Shown: positions 1 to 17,948, counted from the first letter of the stretch. The stretch: 64,000 bases of DNA from Deinococcus phoenicis (GCF_000599865.1 NZ_JHAC01000042.1:13068-77067), one strand, 5' to 3'. Program-made: numbers and translations. Notes: generated from the letters alone by a model not told the origin.

Positions 1-679
<679 letters not shown>

Positions 680-715
680 GGGGGGAAGGTAGCAGAGGGC
701 CGGGGGCCAGACGCG

Positions 716-761
716 GAGAGCCGGAAGCGCTTCAGCTTTCAGCTCTGCACTTCCGGCTCTC
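716..761. terminator. 12-bp palindromic hairpin between murF and the MITE
   Basis: Arms GAGAGCCGGAAG (716-727) and CTTCCGGCTCTC (750-761) are perfectly complementary around a 22-base loop. There is no clear T-run on either side, so this may be a weak terminator for the leftward fakA-like gene or just an intergenic hairpin. Confidence 0.4.
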
Positions 762-782
762 GCCCCGCCTTTCCCGGTCTGA

Positions 783-950
783 TACGAACTCCGATTGAAT
801 CGTTGACGGAGTGATTCCATCCGAGCGGGAGGAGCAGCGTCCTTATGGGCGTCTGTTCGCGACGACGCGAGAAGGAGAACAGACGGGTTCCGGGAGATGG
901 ATGGACTTCCGGCGCTGTTCCGGAAGTCAAGGAATCGGACGGAATCCGTC
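783..950 (+). mobile_element. MITE-like element, copy 1 (168 bp)
   Basis: This stretch recurs inverted at 59898-60064, about 88% identical by eye. Both ends carry imperfect terminal inverted repeats of the form KACGRAYTCCG (left TACGAACTCCG; right, read inward, GACGGATTCCG). It has no coding capacity. Flanking trinucleotides are TGA (780-782) and TTA (951-953), which fits a TNA-type target, although here they are not identical. TTA is the stop codon (TAA) of the leftward gene next to it. Internal hairpins include GTCTGTTC...GAACAGAC (851-892) and CTTCCGG...CCGGAAG (906-927). The transposase that would mobilise it is not in the window. Confidence 0.75.
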
Positions 951-2559
<1,609 letters not shown>

Positions 2560-2567
<8 letters not shown>

Positions 2568-2892
2568 GCTGCACCCCCACCGCATGGACCCGGGTGGCCC
2601 TGAGTTCGATGCCCGCCTGCGTCTTCACGAGGTGTTCGACCCGCTCGGTGATATTGCGCGCCACGGTCGGGATGCTCACGCCGTAGGCAACAACCACGTA
2701 CAGGTCGGCCGCGTAGCCCCCCTCCTCGCGGACCACGACCACGCCTTCGCGGGCGTTGGCGCGGCCCAGCACGCGCGAGATGCCTTCTTTCAGGTTGGCC
2801 GGAGCCATGCCGACCACGCCCGGAATCTCGTGCGCAGTCAGCCCGATCAGCGAGGCGAGCGCCGCCTCGGAAATAACGATGGAACCAGTCAC
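2560..2892 (-). CDS. Asp23/Gls24 family envelope stress response protein (YloU-like)
   Basis: 110 residues, [17 protein letters not shown]..., with the typical Asp23 pattern of an N-terminal 'I S...L' helix, then [13 protein letters not shown] and a C-terminal [24 protein letters not shown] strand. The family is cytoplasmic or membrane-associated; its biochemical role is unclear. The yloU-yloV pairing with the FakA-like gene is widespread, and here the two genes overlap, so they are translationally coupled. The start is GTG at 2892. A TATACT box (2903-2908) lies 10 bases upstream, which would give a 5' leader of only a few bases. Confidence 0.85.
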
Positions 2893-2963
2893 AGTAAAGG
2901 GGAGTATACGCGAGGGGGCAAAGGCGGGGCAGCGGCAGCACGGCCAGGATCGGCAAGGCAGGA

Positions 2964-3009
2964 CCAGCAGGAGCGGCAGACGGGTTTCCCTGTCTGCCGC
3001 TCCTGCTGG
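2964..3009 (-). terminator. Strong hairpin terminator after the MFS gene
   Basis: An 18-bp perfect stem (2964-2981 with 2992-3009) closes a 10-base loop, just past the stop of the leftward MFS gene. There is no long T-run, so it may act as a Rho-independent terminator of low slippage or as an mRNA 3'-end stabiliser. Confidence 0.7.
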
Positions 3010-3021
3010 AAAGCTGGGTGC

Positions 3022-5084
<2,063 letters not shown>

Positions 5085-5088
<4 letters not shown>

Positions 5089-5537
5089 GTGTGGTCCTCG
5101 TGCGTCAGGAGTTCAAGGGCGTCGAGCAGGGTGGGGAGGGTGCGGGGGTCGAGACGGGCCAGCCGCGCGCCCGTGAGCGACTGGACCGTGTCGAGCGTGT
5201 CAGCGGTCGCGTGGGCGCCCGCCTCGGTGACGGTGAGGCGCGTGCGGCGCGAATCCTGCTCGTCGATGTGGCGCTCGATCAGGCCCTGCTTGACGAGCTG
5301 GTCCAGATAACGGCTCAGCAGCGTGGCGGGAATCTGGAGCTGTTCGGCCAGCACCTTGGGGTACTGATGGCCTTCCTGGATGCTGCGCAGAATGAAGAAC
5401 TTGCGCGAATCGATGCCGTGTTTGGAGGCCAGCAGGGGATCGAGTTCCTGCTTCAGCCTGCGGTTGAAGTGCCACATGCTGGCGAGGAACCGGCCCACCT
5501 GCTCCTGCGTGGGGGGGGGAAGGGGTCCGGGAATCAC
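5085..5537 (-). CDS. MarR family transcriptional regulator
   Basis: 150 residues with the MarR winged helix: [43 protein letters not shown] is helix-turn-helix plus wing start, and [16 protein letters not shown] is the wing. It is the first gene of a two-gene operon with the DHA2 exporter, overlapping it by four bases. The start is GTG at 5537, six bases after a TAAGGT -10 box, so the transcript is probably leaderless. A dyad overlaps the promoter, which suggests autorepression. Confidence 0.9.
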
Positions 5538-5543
5538 TGAGAT

Positions 5544-5576
5544 ACCTTACGTCAATAGTTCACTACAGTCAACTAT
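5544..5576 (-). promoter_or_regulatory. marR-MFS promoter and candidate MarR operator
   Basis: On the minus strand TTGACT (5567-5572) is followed after 17 bases by TAAGGT (5544-5549), which ends six bases before the GTG start. The inverted repeat ATAGTT-N10-AACTAT (5555-5560 and 5571-5576) covers the -35 box and the spacer, where a MarR dimer would block RNA polymerase. This is the best -35/-10 pair in the window. Confidence 0.65.
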
Positions 5577-5637
5577 CCTGTTTGTTAAGTGATTACGCCT
5601 ACGCCAGCGGTGGGCCGGGCATGGTCTACTGCCGGTC

Positions 5638-6978
5638 ATGCACCTCATGGACAGGCTGGAGCGGGCGGACCTGACACTGACGTTTCTCGGGGAGGCGCAG
5701 GCGGACGTGCCAACCCAGGTCACGCAGAAGCTGAACGCGGGGGCAGTCCGGCTGCTTTCGCGCGGCGAGGCCGGAGATGTGGCCGTCGCCCTGCCCCCCT
5801 CGAACGCGGCGGAGGCCCGTGAGCTGGGCACCGCGCTGGTGAAGTTGGCGACCGATCTGGGCGCACAGACCGTGCGCGTGGAGCAGACGCCCCATGCCGG
5901 CGCCCTGACCCTCGCGGCCCTGGCCGCCGGCTACCGCGACAGCCGCTACCGGGCCGAGGCCCGTCCCGGCCCCACCGGGTTCTCGGTGGAGGGCCTGGCC
6001 GGTGAGGGCCGCGCCCGCGTGGAAGCCCTCGCGGCGGGGGTGCGCTTTGCCCGCGATCTGGTGAATGCGCCCGCCAACGTCCTCAATCCCGTGACCCTGG
6101 CCCGCGAGGCCCGCAGCCTGGAAGCCCTGGGCGCTGACGTGGACGTGTGGGACGGCACCGAGATCGAGGCGCGCGGCATGGGCCTGCTGGTGGCCGTGGC
6201 GGCGGGCAGTGCGACCGGCCCGCGCCTGATCCGCGTGACCCTGCCGTCCCGGGGCGAGAGGACGCGCGTCATCGCCCTGGTCGGCAAGGGCGTGACCTTC
6301 GATACCGGCGGCTACTCCATCAAGCCCGCCGCCGGCATGACCACCATGAAAAACGACATGGGCGGCGCGGCGGCCGTGCTGGGGGCCATGCGTGCCCTGG
6401 CCGAAGCGCGCGACCTGCTGCCGGAGGGCGTGGAGGTCCGCGCCTACGTGCCCGCCGCCGAGAACATGGTCGGCCCGGGCGCCATGCGCCCCGGTGACAT
6501 CTACCGCGCCGCGAACGGCAAGACGGTGGAAGTCGTGAACACCGACGCCGAGGGCCGCCTGATCCTGGCCGACGCCCTGGCCGTCGCCTGCGACGAGGGC
6601 GCGACCGAGATCGTGGACGTGGCGACCCTGACCGGCGCGAAGATGGTCGCCCTGGGCAGCGACGTGGCCGCCCTCTTCAGCACCGACGCGGACCTCACCG
6701 CCCGCCTGAAGGCCAGCGCCGAGGCGTCCGGCGAGTTCGTGTGGGAACTGCCCCTGCACGCCCCGTACCTGAAAGCCTTCCAGAAAGAGACCCTGGCCGA
6801 CCTGCGCAACGCCGACATGGTGCCTGCGGGCGGCAGCATCAAGGCGGCCCTTTTCCTGCGCGAGTTCGTCACCCGGCCCTGGGCGCACCTCGACATCGCC
6901 GGGAACGCGCAGAAGGACGGCCAGGCGACCGGGTGGGGCGTGGGGACGCTGGTGGGGTACGTGCTGGAAGGGGTGTAG
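5638..6978 (+). CDS. pepA: Leucyl aminopeptidase (M17, PepA family)
   Basis: 446 residues. The C-terminal catalytic domain has the M17 landmarks VGKGVTFDTGG (215-225, metal/active-site Lys217 and Asp222), MKNDMGGAA (237-245, Asp240) and NTDAEGRL (301-308). It is a cytosolic two-metal exopeptidase that removes N-terminal residues from peptides and usually forms hexamers. The N-terminal 120 residues are the more variable macro-like domain. The start is ATG at 5638; MHLMD offers another Met at residue 4. It is divergent from the marR operon. Confidence 0.93.
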   Translation: MHLMDRLERADLTLTFLGEAQADVPTQVTQKLNAGAVRLLSRGEAGDVAVALPPSNAAEARELGTALVKLATDLGAQTVRVEQTPHAGALTLAALAAGYRDSRYRAEARPGPTGFSVEGLAGEGRARVEALAAGVRFARDLVNAPANVLNPVTLAREARSLEALGADVDVWDGTEIEARGMGLLVAVAAGSATGPRLIRVTLPSRGERTRVIALVGKGVTFDTGGYSIKPAAGMTTMKNDMGGAAAVLGAMRALAEARDLLPEGVEVRAYVPAAENMVGPGAMRPGDIYRAANGKTVEVVNTDAEGRLILADALAVACDEGATEIVDVATLTGAKMVALGSDVAALFSTDADLTARLKASAEASGEFVWELPLHAPYLKAFQKETLADLRNADMVPAGGSIKAALFLREFVTRPWAHLDIAGNAQKDGQATGWGVGTLVGYVLEGV

Positions 6979-7027
6979 GCTGTGGGCTGTCGGGTGTAGG
7001 AACAAGCTCCTCCCACAACCCACAGCC
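6978..7027. repeat. Intergenic inverted repeat GGCTGTGGG/CCCACAGCC
   Basis: GGCTGTGGG (6978-6986) pairs with CCCACAGCC (7019-7027) between two convergent genes, and could serve as a bidirectional terminator. The same GGCTGTGGG core recurs between genes near 42055 and 45501. Confidence 0.45.
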
Positions 7028-7034
7028 CACGCCC

Positions 7035-7964
<930 letters not shown>

Positions 7965-8182
7965 GCGGCGGTCTCCTCGCGCCCAGGGGGCGCACAGGCC
8001 GGGACAGGCTTCACCGGGGAAGGAAAACGCCCCGGGCTTGGTGTCCAGAATACACCTGCTCGCCTTCCGGGATTCTGATGCGGGTCTGGCCTGGCGGGCA
8101 GGTCTAACGAAAACCTTTACGAACGTCGCCAAAGGTGCCTCCTCCCATACCATCCGCGCCGCCTGAGCGGTGGAATACCGGC

Positions 8183-9359
<1,177 letters not shown>

Positions 9360-9363
9360 AGAT

Positions 9364-10173
9364 ATGGCCCCGCGCCTCACCACCCTGATCTCTGCGGCCC
9401 GTCTCGGCTCACGCGTGACGCGGCATCTGATCCGGCCTGCCTGGCGGGCCACCCGCCCTTCCCCCGCTCCCTGGCAGCCCGGTGCGGACCCCTGGGCCTT
9501 GCCTCCGGGTGCCGCCCGGCGTCCGCTACTGCCCCCCGATGTGGGCCGCCGCGCCCTGGGTCTGGGCGGGCTGGCGCTGCGGGGGGTGCTGGGCGCGGTG
9601 GTGGTGGTGCCGCTGCTCCTGATCTTCGGTGTGCTGTTCGCCCTGGGCATTGAGCCGGCGGGCTGGCTGCTGGGCATCACGCTGCTGCTGGCGCTGCTGG
9701 GCCTGATTCGCACGGCGGTCCAGGGGGCACGGCTGCTGTCGGCCGGGCCACTGCCGGACGCGGCCGCGCGGCCCGGTGTGCCCGCCCCGCCGGCCTCCAC
9801 CGCTGACGCCGAGGCGGACCTGCTGGCCCTGCTGCGCGCCGGTGAACGCGCCCTGCCCACGCCCGGCCGCAGCGCCCTGCACGCCACAGTCATCGCCACC
9901 CGCGACGCCCTGCGCGCGACCGCCGACGAGACGGCCCTGGGCCGCGACGCGTTCGATGTCCGCCAGGCCGCCCGCGAGGACCTCCCCGAGTTGCTGCGGA
10001 CCTACCAGGCCGCCCCGCGCACCCCCGAGAACGAGCGGCTCTTGCTGGACCAGTTGAACCTGATCGGCACCCGCATGCGCGCGGTCGCCCGTGAGCATCA
10101 GGCCCGCCAGACCCGCGTCCTGGAAGCTCAGCGCCGCTACCTGGAAAGCAAGTACGGGGCGGAGGAGGGCTGA
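9364..10173 (+). CDS. Membrane protein of unknown function with C-terminal helical domain
   Basis: 269 residues. A basic N-terminal region precedes two hydrophobic segments (about residues 64-95 and 97-120), with a long, charged, predicted coiled-coil region after 140, so it is probably an inner-membrane protein with a cytoplasmic helical tail. I do not recognise the family. The start ATG 9364 is preceded six bases earlier by TACCCT (9352-9357), which fits a leaderless mRNA. An in-frame start at 9316 would overlap the glycosylase gene. The next gene begins three bases after its stop. Confidence 0.65.
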   Translation: MAPRLTTLISAARLGSRVTRHLIRPAWRATRPSPAPWQPGADPWALPPGAARRPLLPPDVGRRALGLGGLALRGVLGAVVVVPLLLIFGVLFALGIEPAGWLLGITLLLALLGLIRTAVQGARLLSAGPLPDAAARPGVPAPPASTADAEADLLALLRAGERALPTPGRSALHATVIATRDALRATADETALGRDAFDVRQAAREDLPELLRTYQAAPRTPENERLLLDQLNLIGTRMRAVAREHQARQTRVLEAQRRYLESKYGAEEG

Positions 10174-10176
10174 AGC

Positions 10177-11013
10177 GTGAAGCCTTTCGCGCTGCTGGCG
10201 TTCCTGTCCGCTCCCGCCGCGCTGGCGGCACCGGCGGCCTTTCACCCGGTCCTGGTGCAGCTTCCCGGCGAGGCCAGGCCGGAACTGCTGGGGGCATGGA
10301 CGGCGGGCAGTTGGCTGGACGCGCCCCGCACCGCTCCCCGCTTGCAGGGGGGCGAGGTGTACCGTCCGCTGCTCCCGTCCGGGCCGGGTGCCGCAGTAAA
10401 AGGGGGGCGGGCGGCCTCCTTTGGGGAACCCTGTGAGCAGGCGTTCGAGGTGGCGCTGACCCCGGCGGCCAGTAGGAACACCTTTCGCCTGTTCACTGAT
10501 GGCAAGTTGAACGCGCGGCCCCGGCCCGTCCGGAGCCTGCCCAACTCGAACGCCGTCTACCGGGAGATCGTCCGCGCCGAACTCGTGAAGCGCGGCCTGA
10601 AGAACCCCCACGTGAACCTTCTGGGCCTGACCCGCGTGGACCTGGACGGCAACGGCAGCGAGGAAGTCATCGTGGAGGCGGCGCATTTTGCCGAACGCTC
10701 CGGGTTGTACCCGCCGTCCGTCGGCCAGCCCGGTGATTACAGCCTGCTGCTGCTGCGCGAGGTGGTCAAGGGCCAGGTGGTGACCACCGTGCTGGGCGAA
10801 CACGTCGCGCCCCAGAAGCCCTGGACCCCGGGCGATGCGGAGCCGATGCCGATGGCGCTCCTGTACCGCCTGGCGGGTGTGGCCGACCTGAACGGTGACG
10901 GGCGGATGGAACTCGTGACCTTCGGCGCGTACTACGAGGGCTACGGCCTGGGCGTGCTGGAGTGGACGCCCGGCGGCTGGAAGACCCGCCTGGAAGGGGG
11001 TTGCGGCGTCTAG
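10177..11013 (+). CDS. Secreted protein with FG-GAP/VCBS-like calcium loops
   Basis: 278 residues with an N-terminal signal peptide (MKPFALLAFLSAPAALAAPA). Two DxDGDG-type loops, DLDGNGSEEV (155-164) and DLNGDGRMEL (237-246), resemble the Ca-binding turns of FG-GAP/VCBS propeller repeats. No catalytic motif was found. The start is GTG at 10177 with GGAGGAGG nine bases upstream, a clear Shine-Dalgarno. It is probably an operon with the preceding membrane protein. Function unknown. Confidence 0.7.
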   Translation: MKPFALLAFLSAPAALAAPAAFHPVLVQLPGEARPELLGAWTAGSWLDAPRTAPRLQGGEVYRPLLPSGPGAAVKGGRAASFGEPCEQAFEVALTPAASRNTFRLFTDGKLNARPRPVRSLPNSNAVYREIVRAELVKRGLKNPHVNLLGLTRVDLDGNGSEEVIVEAAHFAERSGLYPPSVGQPGDYSLLLLREVVKGQVVTTVLGEHVAPQKPWTPGDAEPMPMALLYRLAGVADLNGDGRMELVTFGAYYEGYGLGVLEWTPGGWKTRLEGGCGV

Positions 11014-11025
11014 CTGCCGTGGCCA

Positions 11026-11202
11026 TCACGCCTGAAGCCGCGCGGGCTGCCAGCAGGAGCCACAGCGCCGTTCCCACTGCGCTCCGGCATTTCGCCCAGG
11101 CCCACAGAAGCAGACCGCAACGGCCTCTTGCCGCCGCCACAGCGCCCGGACCAGCAGCAGTGCCAGCACCAGCGTCAGGATTTCGGCCCAGGGTGAGAAC
11201 AC
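11026..11202 (-). CDS. Small protein with one TM helix and CxC...CxxC cluster (too short for routine calling)
   Basis: A 58-residue frame from GTG 11202 to TGA 11026. The N-terminal half (AEILTLVLALLLVRALW) is a clean membrane helix. The C-terminal half, CFCGPGRNAGAQWERRCGSCW, has four Cys as CxC-x13-CxxC, like a small zinc ribbon. The base composition looks coding, but there is no convincing Shine-Dalgarno or -10 box and no homologue comes to mind. It lies between a convergent secreted-protein gene and the glyS terminator. Confidence 0.4.
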   Translation of the reverse strand: MFSPWAEILTLVLALLLVRALWRRQEAVAVCFCGPGRNAGAQWERRCGSCWQPARLQA

Positions 11203-11215
11203 CGGACCAGAACAG

Positions 11216-11240
11216 AAAAACCCCCGCGCCTCGGCGGGGG
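11216..11240 (-). terminator. Rho-independent terminator of glyS
   Basis: Stem CCCCCGC (11221-11227) and GCGGGGG (11234-11240). On the minus strand it is followed by TTTTT (11216-11220). It lies about 45 bases past the glyS stop. Confidence 0.8.
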
Positions 11241-11283
11241 CTTCTGCTTCTCTGGCTGATGGCTGAACGCTGACCGCTTCCCC

Positions 11284-12798
<1,515 letters not shown>

Positions 12799-12820
12799 GG
12801 TCGTCTCCTTTCCTGAGCCG

Positions 12821-13071
12821 GAAAAGAACGTCCCCAGACGGCTTTTCTCAGCTCGTCTGGGGACGCAGAAGCCGATCAAGGTCAGCACGGTGCGCGGTTC
12901 CACCCCAGTTCCCGCCCGGCGGTCTGCCGGCAATCGGGCACTTTTGTATGAGGCCCTGTCTAGAGGCCCGTCAGCTCCCCGCCGCCCTTCCCGACGCTGC
13001 TGGCCGCCTGACTCTCACCGTCTCAGGCTCGCTCCGGACTGCTCTGCGCGGTACTCCTGCGGATCAACGCT
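12821..13071 (-). promoter_or_regulatory. glyS T-box riboswitch leader
   Basis: On the minus strand the T-box core GGGGTGGAACCGCG is present (within 12891-12907). Its UGGA matches the UCCA acceptor end expected for uncharged tRNA-Gly (discriminator U). An AGTA-box-like GGAGTACC (13050-13057) and GGTGAGAG lie upstream, as in Stem I. Downstream, the hairpin GTCCCCAGACG/CGTCTGGGGAC (12830-12840 and 12854-12864) is followed by TTCTTTTC and forms the terminator. CTGGGG before the T-box can pair with CCCCAG of the terminator arm, giving a mutually exclusive antiterminator. The specifier codon was not assigned with certainty. Confidence 0.88.
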
Positions 13072-13077
13072 GCGGGC

Positions 13078-13107
13078 AGTCTGACGCAGAACGGGGGAAG
13101 GGGTCAA
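13078..13107 (-). promoter_or_regulatory. Promoter of the glyS T-box transcript
   Basis: TTGACC (13102-13107) and CAGACT (13078-13083) are spaced by 18 bases on the minus strand. Transcription would begin near 13071, giving a leader of about 270 bases that contains the T-box. Confidence 0.5.
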
Positions 13108-13132
13108 GGGCACCGGCCGCCCGCTGTCCCCT

Positions 13133-13714
13133 TCAGTTCAGGTCGCTCCGGCCCTGGCCCTTCTGCTTCTCGTCGGCGCGGCGGCGCAGTTCGGCGGCCA
13201 GGTCACTGAAATCCTGCGCGCTGGGCAGGGCGCGGCGGGCCTGGCCCTTGGCCTCCTGAATCACCTTCACCTGCTCGCTTTTCCCCACCGGCAGCCCCTG
13301 GTGCTTGCGCTCGAAGTGGTTCTGCGCGACGCGCCCCAGCGCGAAGGTCCAGCCGTACACGGCGGGCGCCGTGATCAGGCCGCCGATCACCGGCAAGGCC
13401 AGCTTGGCGAGGCCGCGCATGACCTGGCGGGCCAGCATCCCGTAGGCGACGGTCGCGCCGAGTTCCTGCACGATTTCTCTGGCCCGGTCGGGCGTGATGT
13501 CGAAGCCGTAGATCTTGCCGATGTGAAGGACCATCTTGGCCTGCACGGGCGTGATCAGCAGGATGTCCGCAAAGGGGATGGGTTCCACCGCGATCGCGCC
13601 CGACAGCAGCGCCGCACTCTTGATGACCTCTTCGACATTCTCCTCGGGGGTCAGGTCCGGGTCCACGTCGAAATTGAAGTTATCGAGTACCTGCTTGACG
13701 AGGGGCGGCAACAT
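13133..13714 (-). CDS. DUF697-like membrane-associated protein
   Basis: 193 residues. The centre (about 25-130) alternates hydrophobic helices: [37 protein letters not shown] and [34 protein letters not shown]. This matches the DUF697/YcjF-type module that often accompanies GTPases, although no GTPase domain is present here. The C terminus is charged and helical. The start is ATG 13714, six bases after TAGACT (13721-13726), so it is probably leaderless. Function unknown. Confidence 0.75.
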   Translation of the reverse strand: MLPPLVKQVLDNFNFDVDPDLTPEENVEEVIKSAALLSGAIAVEPIPFADILLITPVQAKMVLHIGKIYGFDITPDRAREIVQELGATVAYGMLARQVMRGLAKLALPVIGGLITAPAVYGWTFALGRVAQNHFERKHQGLPVGKSEQVKVIQEAKGQARRALPSAQDFSDLAAELRRRADEKQKGQGRSDLN

Positions 13715-13813
13715 GACGCGAGTCTACCGCTGGCCCCGGCGGACACGTGAGGGCCAGCTCAGCGCCCATTGATCTGGCTGCGGCGGGGCTACGAAAGGTG
13801 GGCGGGCAGCGCC

Positions 13814-13847
13814 AAAAAAGGACGCGCCCAGGGGGGTCGGCGCGTCC
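13814..13847 (-). terminator. Rho-independent terminator downstream of cysS
   Basis: Stem GGACGCGCC (13820-13828) and GGCGCGTCC (13839-13847), followed on the minus strand by TTTTTT (13814-13819). It is 135 bases beyond the cysS stop; nothing coding was seen in between. Confidence 0.75.
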
Positions 13848-13981
13848 GGTTGGAGGGAAGGATGAGGGGTGTCAGCCACCGCTCAACCCCAGGGTAAACG
13901 GCCGGAATGACAGCTTTCTGACATGCGCGTGAAGTGCTCCCCCCGGTGCTTCCGGGGACCCGGGCCGAAGCGTGGTGGGCC

Positions 13982-15469
<1,488 letters not shown>

Positions 15470-15518
15470 GGGGACTCCTGCGGAGAACGAAGCCTGGGGC
15501 CAAAGCTTGAGAGACACC

Positions 15519-15559
15519 AAAAAAGGCCGCCGCGCCACTCACAGAAGGGGCGCGGCGGC
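15519..15559 (-). terminator. cysS leader attenuator (intrinsic terminator)
   Basis: An 11-bp perfect GC stem (15526-15536 with 15549-15559) is followed on the minus strand by TTTTTT (15519-15524), located between the leader peptide and the cysS start. A competing pairing of CGCGGTAAGCAG (15573-15584) with CTGCCGCCGCG (15551-15561) would prevent it. Confidence 0.78.
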
Positions 15560-15576
15560 AGGGCGGGGTGCGCTGC

Positions 15577-15609
15577 TTACCGCGGGGGAAGGCAACACAG
15601 GAACGTCAT
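15577..15609 (-). CDS. cysS leader peptide [10 protein letters not shown]
   Basis: A 10-codon frame, ATG 15609 to TAA 15577, encodes [10 protein letters not shown] with adjacent Cys codons TGT TGC. TACAGT (15616-15621) ends six bases before the ATG, so the peptide would be translated from the 5' end of a leaderless transcript. It is followed by the leader terminator and cysS. When the ribosome finishes at TAA it covers CGCGGTAAGCAG and lets the terminator form. When it stalls at the Cys codons that segment is free to make the antiterminator. The role is inferred from layout and pairing, with no prior report that I can recall. Confidence 0.7.
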   Translation of the reverse strand: MTFLCCLPPR

Positions 15610-15706
15610 GCCTCCACTGTAGCAAAGCCGGAGGTGACAGAGCCGGGCAAGGCGCGGGGTTCACGCGGCGTCCTTCCACGCGCCCGGGGGCATTCCCCTC
15701 CGTATC

Positions 15707-16831
<1,125 letters not shown>

Positions 16832-16854
16832 GCGCGGCGCAGAAGGCGGAAGGT

Positions 16855-16896
16855 AGAAGGCAGATGGCTTCGGGACGCTCCCGCCATCTGCCTTCT
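16855..16896. terminator. Bidirectional hairpin terminator
   Basis: A perfect 14-bp stem (16855-16868 with 16883-16896) between the convergent AI-2E and VOC genes. Flanking GCTTTCAGCCTTCTGCC resembles other intergenic hairpins in the window. Confidence 0.7.
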
Positions 16897-16900
16897 GCTT

Positions 16901-17260
16901 TCAGCCTTCTGCCAACAGCTCCACCTGCCGCCCGTCCGGGTCCAGCACGAAGGCCATGTCGCGCCCGCCGGGGCTGGGCTGGAGGTCGCGCGTCACGGTC
17001 ACACCCGCCGCGCGCAGCTCGGGCAGCAGGGCGCGGAGGTCCGGAACGTGCAGGGCGACGTGTTCGGCCCAGTGGGGGTGCGTGGCGGGGGCCTCACCGG
17101 GAACCTCGAAGAATTGCAGGCGGCCTTCTCCCAGCAGGAGCACACCCCGGCGGTAGCCCTCGGAGGTCGTGAGGTCTTTTTCGATCACCCCGCCCAGCCG
17201 CGTGTAAAAGGCCAGGGCCGCCTTCAGGTCGCCCGTCACAAAGGACACATGCTTCAGCAT
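16901..17260 (-). CDS. VOC (glyoxalase/bleomycin resistance fold) family protein
   Basis: 119 residues with one VOC half-module pair. LKHVSFVTGDLKAALAFYTRLGG carries an N-terminal His, and HVALHVPDL, VTVTRDLQPSPGGRDMAFVLDPDGRQVELLA gives the typical C-terminal F.DPDG..VE. Metal ligands could be the first His, the mid His of EHVALHV and the final Glu. Substrate unknown. The start is ATG 17260, seven bases after TACCCT (17268-17273), so a leaderless transcript is likely. It is divergent from the acetoacetate-decarboxylase-like gene, and their -10 boxes are only about 5 bases apart. Confidence 0.82.
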   Translation of the reverse strand: MLKHVSFVTGDLKAALAFYTRLGGVIEKDLTTSEGYRRGVLLLGEGRLQFFEVPGEAPATHPHWAEHVALHVPDLRALLPELRAAGVTVTRDLQPSPGGRDMAFVLDPDGRQVELLAEG

Positions 17261-17267
17261 CAGGGCG

Positions 17268-17284
17268 AGGGTAGCGCGTAGCCT
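17268..17284. promoter_or_regulatory. Back-to-back leaderless promoters for VOC and ADC-like genes
   Basis: TACCCT on the minus strand (17268-17273) and TAGCCT on the plus strand (17279-17284) each end seven bases before a start codon (ATG 17260 and ATG 17292). The two genes start only 31 bases apart, leaving no room for ribosome-binding sites. Confidence 0.6.
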
Positions 17285-17291
17285 GGGGGTC

Positions 17292-17909
17292 ATGCCTCCG
17301 CCTCCCTGGACGCTCACGGGCCGTGGTCTGATCGCCGTGTACGCCCCCGCACCCGGCGCCGTCCTGGGGGCGCTGATGCTGGTCCGCTACGGCTCCTCCC
17401 TGGTCGGCCCCTATGACGAGCTGCTGTGGGTGGAAGGTGGCCGGGCCAGTCCCGCTGGGCCGCGTCCGCGCGTGCGGTCCATCGTGGTGAGTACGCCGCA
17501 AAGTGTGGTGTGGGGTCGGCGCAACTGGGGTCTTCCCAAGCGGCTCGCCCAGTTCGAGTGGACGGGCGACCTGCGGTGCGGGCAGGTGCGCGTGACCGGC
17601 GAGGACGGGCGGGAGGTGGCCCACCTCGCCTTCCAGACCCGGGCCTTACGTCTGCCCGTGACGGCGGCCCTGTTGCCCCCGGCCTGGCGGACACTGGCGC
17701 AGCCGCCGCTGGACGGGGAAGAAGCCTGGTGCCTCACGCGGGTGGGGGGGAGCGGATACGCAGGTCTGGCCCGCCTGACCGTCCTGCACACGGACGGCCT
17801 GTATTTGCCCCTGCGCCACACCCGCCCGCGCCTGACGCTGGGGGTGCCGGAGTTCCGGCTGGTGTTTCCCGTGCCGGAGCGGAGGGGGTTCAAAAAGGCG
17901 CATGGATAG
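17292..17909 (+). CDS. Acetoacetate decarboxylase-like fold protein
   Basis: 205 residues. LVRYGSSLVGPYDELLWVEG and IVVSTPQSVVWGRRNWGLPKRLAQFEW match the acetoacetate-decarboxylase superfamily (the S..GPY.ELL and N.G.PK patterns). I cannot place the Schiff-base Lys of true ADC with confidence, so a decarboxylase activity should not be assumed. It is probably cytosolic. The start is ATG 17292 with a -10 box seven bases upstream. A short hairpin GCGTTC/GAACGC lies just past the stop. Confidence 0.72.
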   Translation: MPPPPWTLTGRGLIAVYAPAPGAVLGALMLVRYGSSLVGPYDELLWVEGGRASPAGPRPRVRSIVVSTPQSVVWGRRNWGLPKRLAQFEWTGDLRCGQVRVTGEDGREVAHLAFQTRALRLPVTAALLPPAWRTLAQPPLDGEEAWCLTRVGGSGYAGLARLTVLHTDGLYLPLRHTRPRLTLGVPEFRLVFPVPERRGFKKAHG

Positions 17910-17948
17910 AGTGCGCGTTCCTCATGGCAGAACGCGGCCCGGCGGCGT

